Assembly: GCA_021324715.1 (NCBI GenBank)
Contig: JAJPIN010000201.1
Span: 1 to 14,244, forward strand
Direction: 5' to 3'
DNA: 14,244 nt
Source of the DNA: Nitrososphaeria archaeon
GTDB taxonomy: Archaea; Thermoproteota; Nitrososphaeria; Nitrososphaerales; Nitrososphaeraceae
Both the position numbers and the translations under genes were made by a program. Under the pieces are notes generated by a model, which was not told the origin of the DNA, did not search any database, and saw nothing but the letters and a program-made list of their open reading frames with translations. Below, piece after piece: positions 13,746-14,244 of this stretch; within the stretch, counting starts at the first letter, position 1; each line of letters begins with the position of its first letter.

Positions 13746-13846
13746 CTAGTTAACTTTAACTCGTTCACCATCATCTAATTCATCAAAATAGGGAGCAGAA
13801 TGAGAATAAGAACCAAAATTTTTTTAGTTTTGCGCTCTATTTTCAT
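13746..13846 (-). pseudogene. Possible small frameshifted gene
   Basis: An ATG at 13846 opens MKIERKTKK, then enters a run of seven A. In the ATG frame it continues as a hydrophobic peptide to a TAG after 23 codons. In the minus-one frame the DNA downstream reads NFGSYSHSAPYFDELDDG and ERVKVN to a TAG at 13748-13746, which has protein-like composition but no start codon of its own. One extra A in the run would join the two into a 33-residue protein. A TATA-like cataaaaa at 13877-13884 is suitably placed for the ATG. I do not recognise the product. Confidence 0.25.
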
Positions 13847-14078
13847 ACTAAAAATTTTCCAAATTTGCAAATAGCGTTTTTATGATGCATCTATAGTGAG
13901 ATTATTAGCCCGCGTATAGCTGAAGAATGGAAAATGCTCTCCTGTTAACAAAAATTTATTCTTGGGATAAAGGTAAAAACTAGGGAAATGTCGCCTAATT
14001 ATAATGCATTACGCTTGCTTGTCATAACTTTGCATCTGGACTACAGCCCAATTTACAAACCTATTGACATGATTGTAA

Positions 14079-14244
14079 TTAATCTTGTGTTCTTACGGCA
14101 TATTGTAGAATCAAGCTATCAAAATAACGATCAAAGGCACCGTTAACTATAATGTCATCTGAATAAAGCCCAATAGCAATTACTCTTCCTTTTAGATAAT
14201 TTAGTTCATACGTTGCAACTACCACACTTCCTGTTGTATTATTG
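14079..14244 (-). CDS. C-terminal end of a gene cut by the right edge
   Basis: A minus-strand frame is open from the edge to TAA at 14081-14079 and gives 54 codons, read from 14243. Its composition is coding-like: SVVVATYELNYLKGRVIAIG, then LYSDDIIVNGAFDRYFDSLI, then LQYAVRTQD. The pattern of a Gly-Arg-Val-Ile-Ala-Ile-Gly strand followed by a helix with Phe-Asp-x-x-Phe-Asp resembles the last strand and helix of an alpha/beta domain, for example a class I glutamine-amidotransferase-like fold. That is only a guess from a fragment. The start lies outside the window. Confidence 0.6.
   Translation of the reverse strand, partial: NNTTGSVVVATYELNYLKGRVIAIGLYSDDIIVNGAFDRYFDSLILQYAVRTQD

Larger units (their letters stand above)
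13573..14078. other. 506-bp largely non-coding region
   Basis: Apart from the promoter and half-site array of the second CHRD gene (13595-13647) and a possible frameshifted mini-gene (13746-13846), I see no gene. A bulged inverted repeat (tttttag at 13821-13827 with ctaaaaa at 13848-13854) and a 10-bp palindrome (atttgcaaat, 13863-13872) lie in the middle. No tRNA or known ncRNA shape was recognised. Confidence 0.6.

Noticed and set aside
13800..13874. A 24-codon plus-strand ORF (MRIRTKIFLVL...) with GGGAG upstream
   Set aside because: The ribosome binding site is only 4 nt from the ATG, the ORF overlaps an AT-rich inverted repeat, and the opposite strand offers a more protein-like reading.

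Overview
The window looks like AT-rich chromosomal DNA of an archaeon, most likely a soil-type Thaumarchaeote (Nitrososphaerales, Nitrosocosmicus-like). This is an inference. It rests on the gene mix (two secreted CHRD-domain proteins, a SHOCT protein, a DUF1622 membrane protein, HtrA-type protease, Kef and NhaP antiporters, a site-2 protease) and on promoter architecture. Many starts lie only about 0-15 nt after the position expected for a TSS set by a TATA box roughly 26-30 bp upstream, so leaderless or near-leaderless transcripts are common. I see no rRNA, tRNA, CRISPR array, insertion sequence or origin.

Layout, left to right. 1-374 is non-coding DNA with a TATA box serving an alpha/beta hydrolase (375-1202, +). 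A CPA2 (Kef-type) cation/proton antiporter membrane domain follows (1495-2715, +). It converges on a small Cys/His cluster protein that starts at TTG (2762-3142, -). A signal-less HtrA-type serine protease (3410-4360, +) is transcribed divergently from it and converges on a secreted CHRD protein (4384-4872, -). Upstream of that is a CPA1 (NhaP-type) Na+/H+ antiporter (4991-6253, -), divergent from an isochorismatase-family hydrolase (6441-7190, +).

From 7366 to the right edge every gene is on the minus strand: DUF1622 membrane protein, patatin-like phospholipase, SnoaL-like protein, SHOCT protein, a protein with one Asp-rich class I isoprenoid-synthase-like motif, a site-2 protease, a 75-residue PRC-barrel-like protein, a second CHRD protein, and the C-terminal end of an unidentified gene cut by the edge. 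Most have their own TATA-like box, so this is a run of separately transcribed genes, not one operon.

Functionally the set suggests envelope and ion homeostasis: two monovalent cation/proton antiporters, two secreted CHRD proteins, an intramembrane protease, a patatin lipase and an HtrA protease. No single pathway is evident, and I found no defence or mobile system. The points most worth following are: two short upstream ORFs (before htrA and before the SnoaL gene) that end 4-5 nt before the main start; a 13-bp tandem repeat just upstream of the promoter of the 75-residue gene; a helically phased array of TTAAG/CTTAA half-sites upstream of the second CHRD gene; a possible small frameshifted gene at 13746-13846; and the isoprenoid-synthase-like protein that keeps only the second Asp-rich motif.
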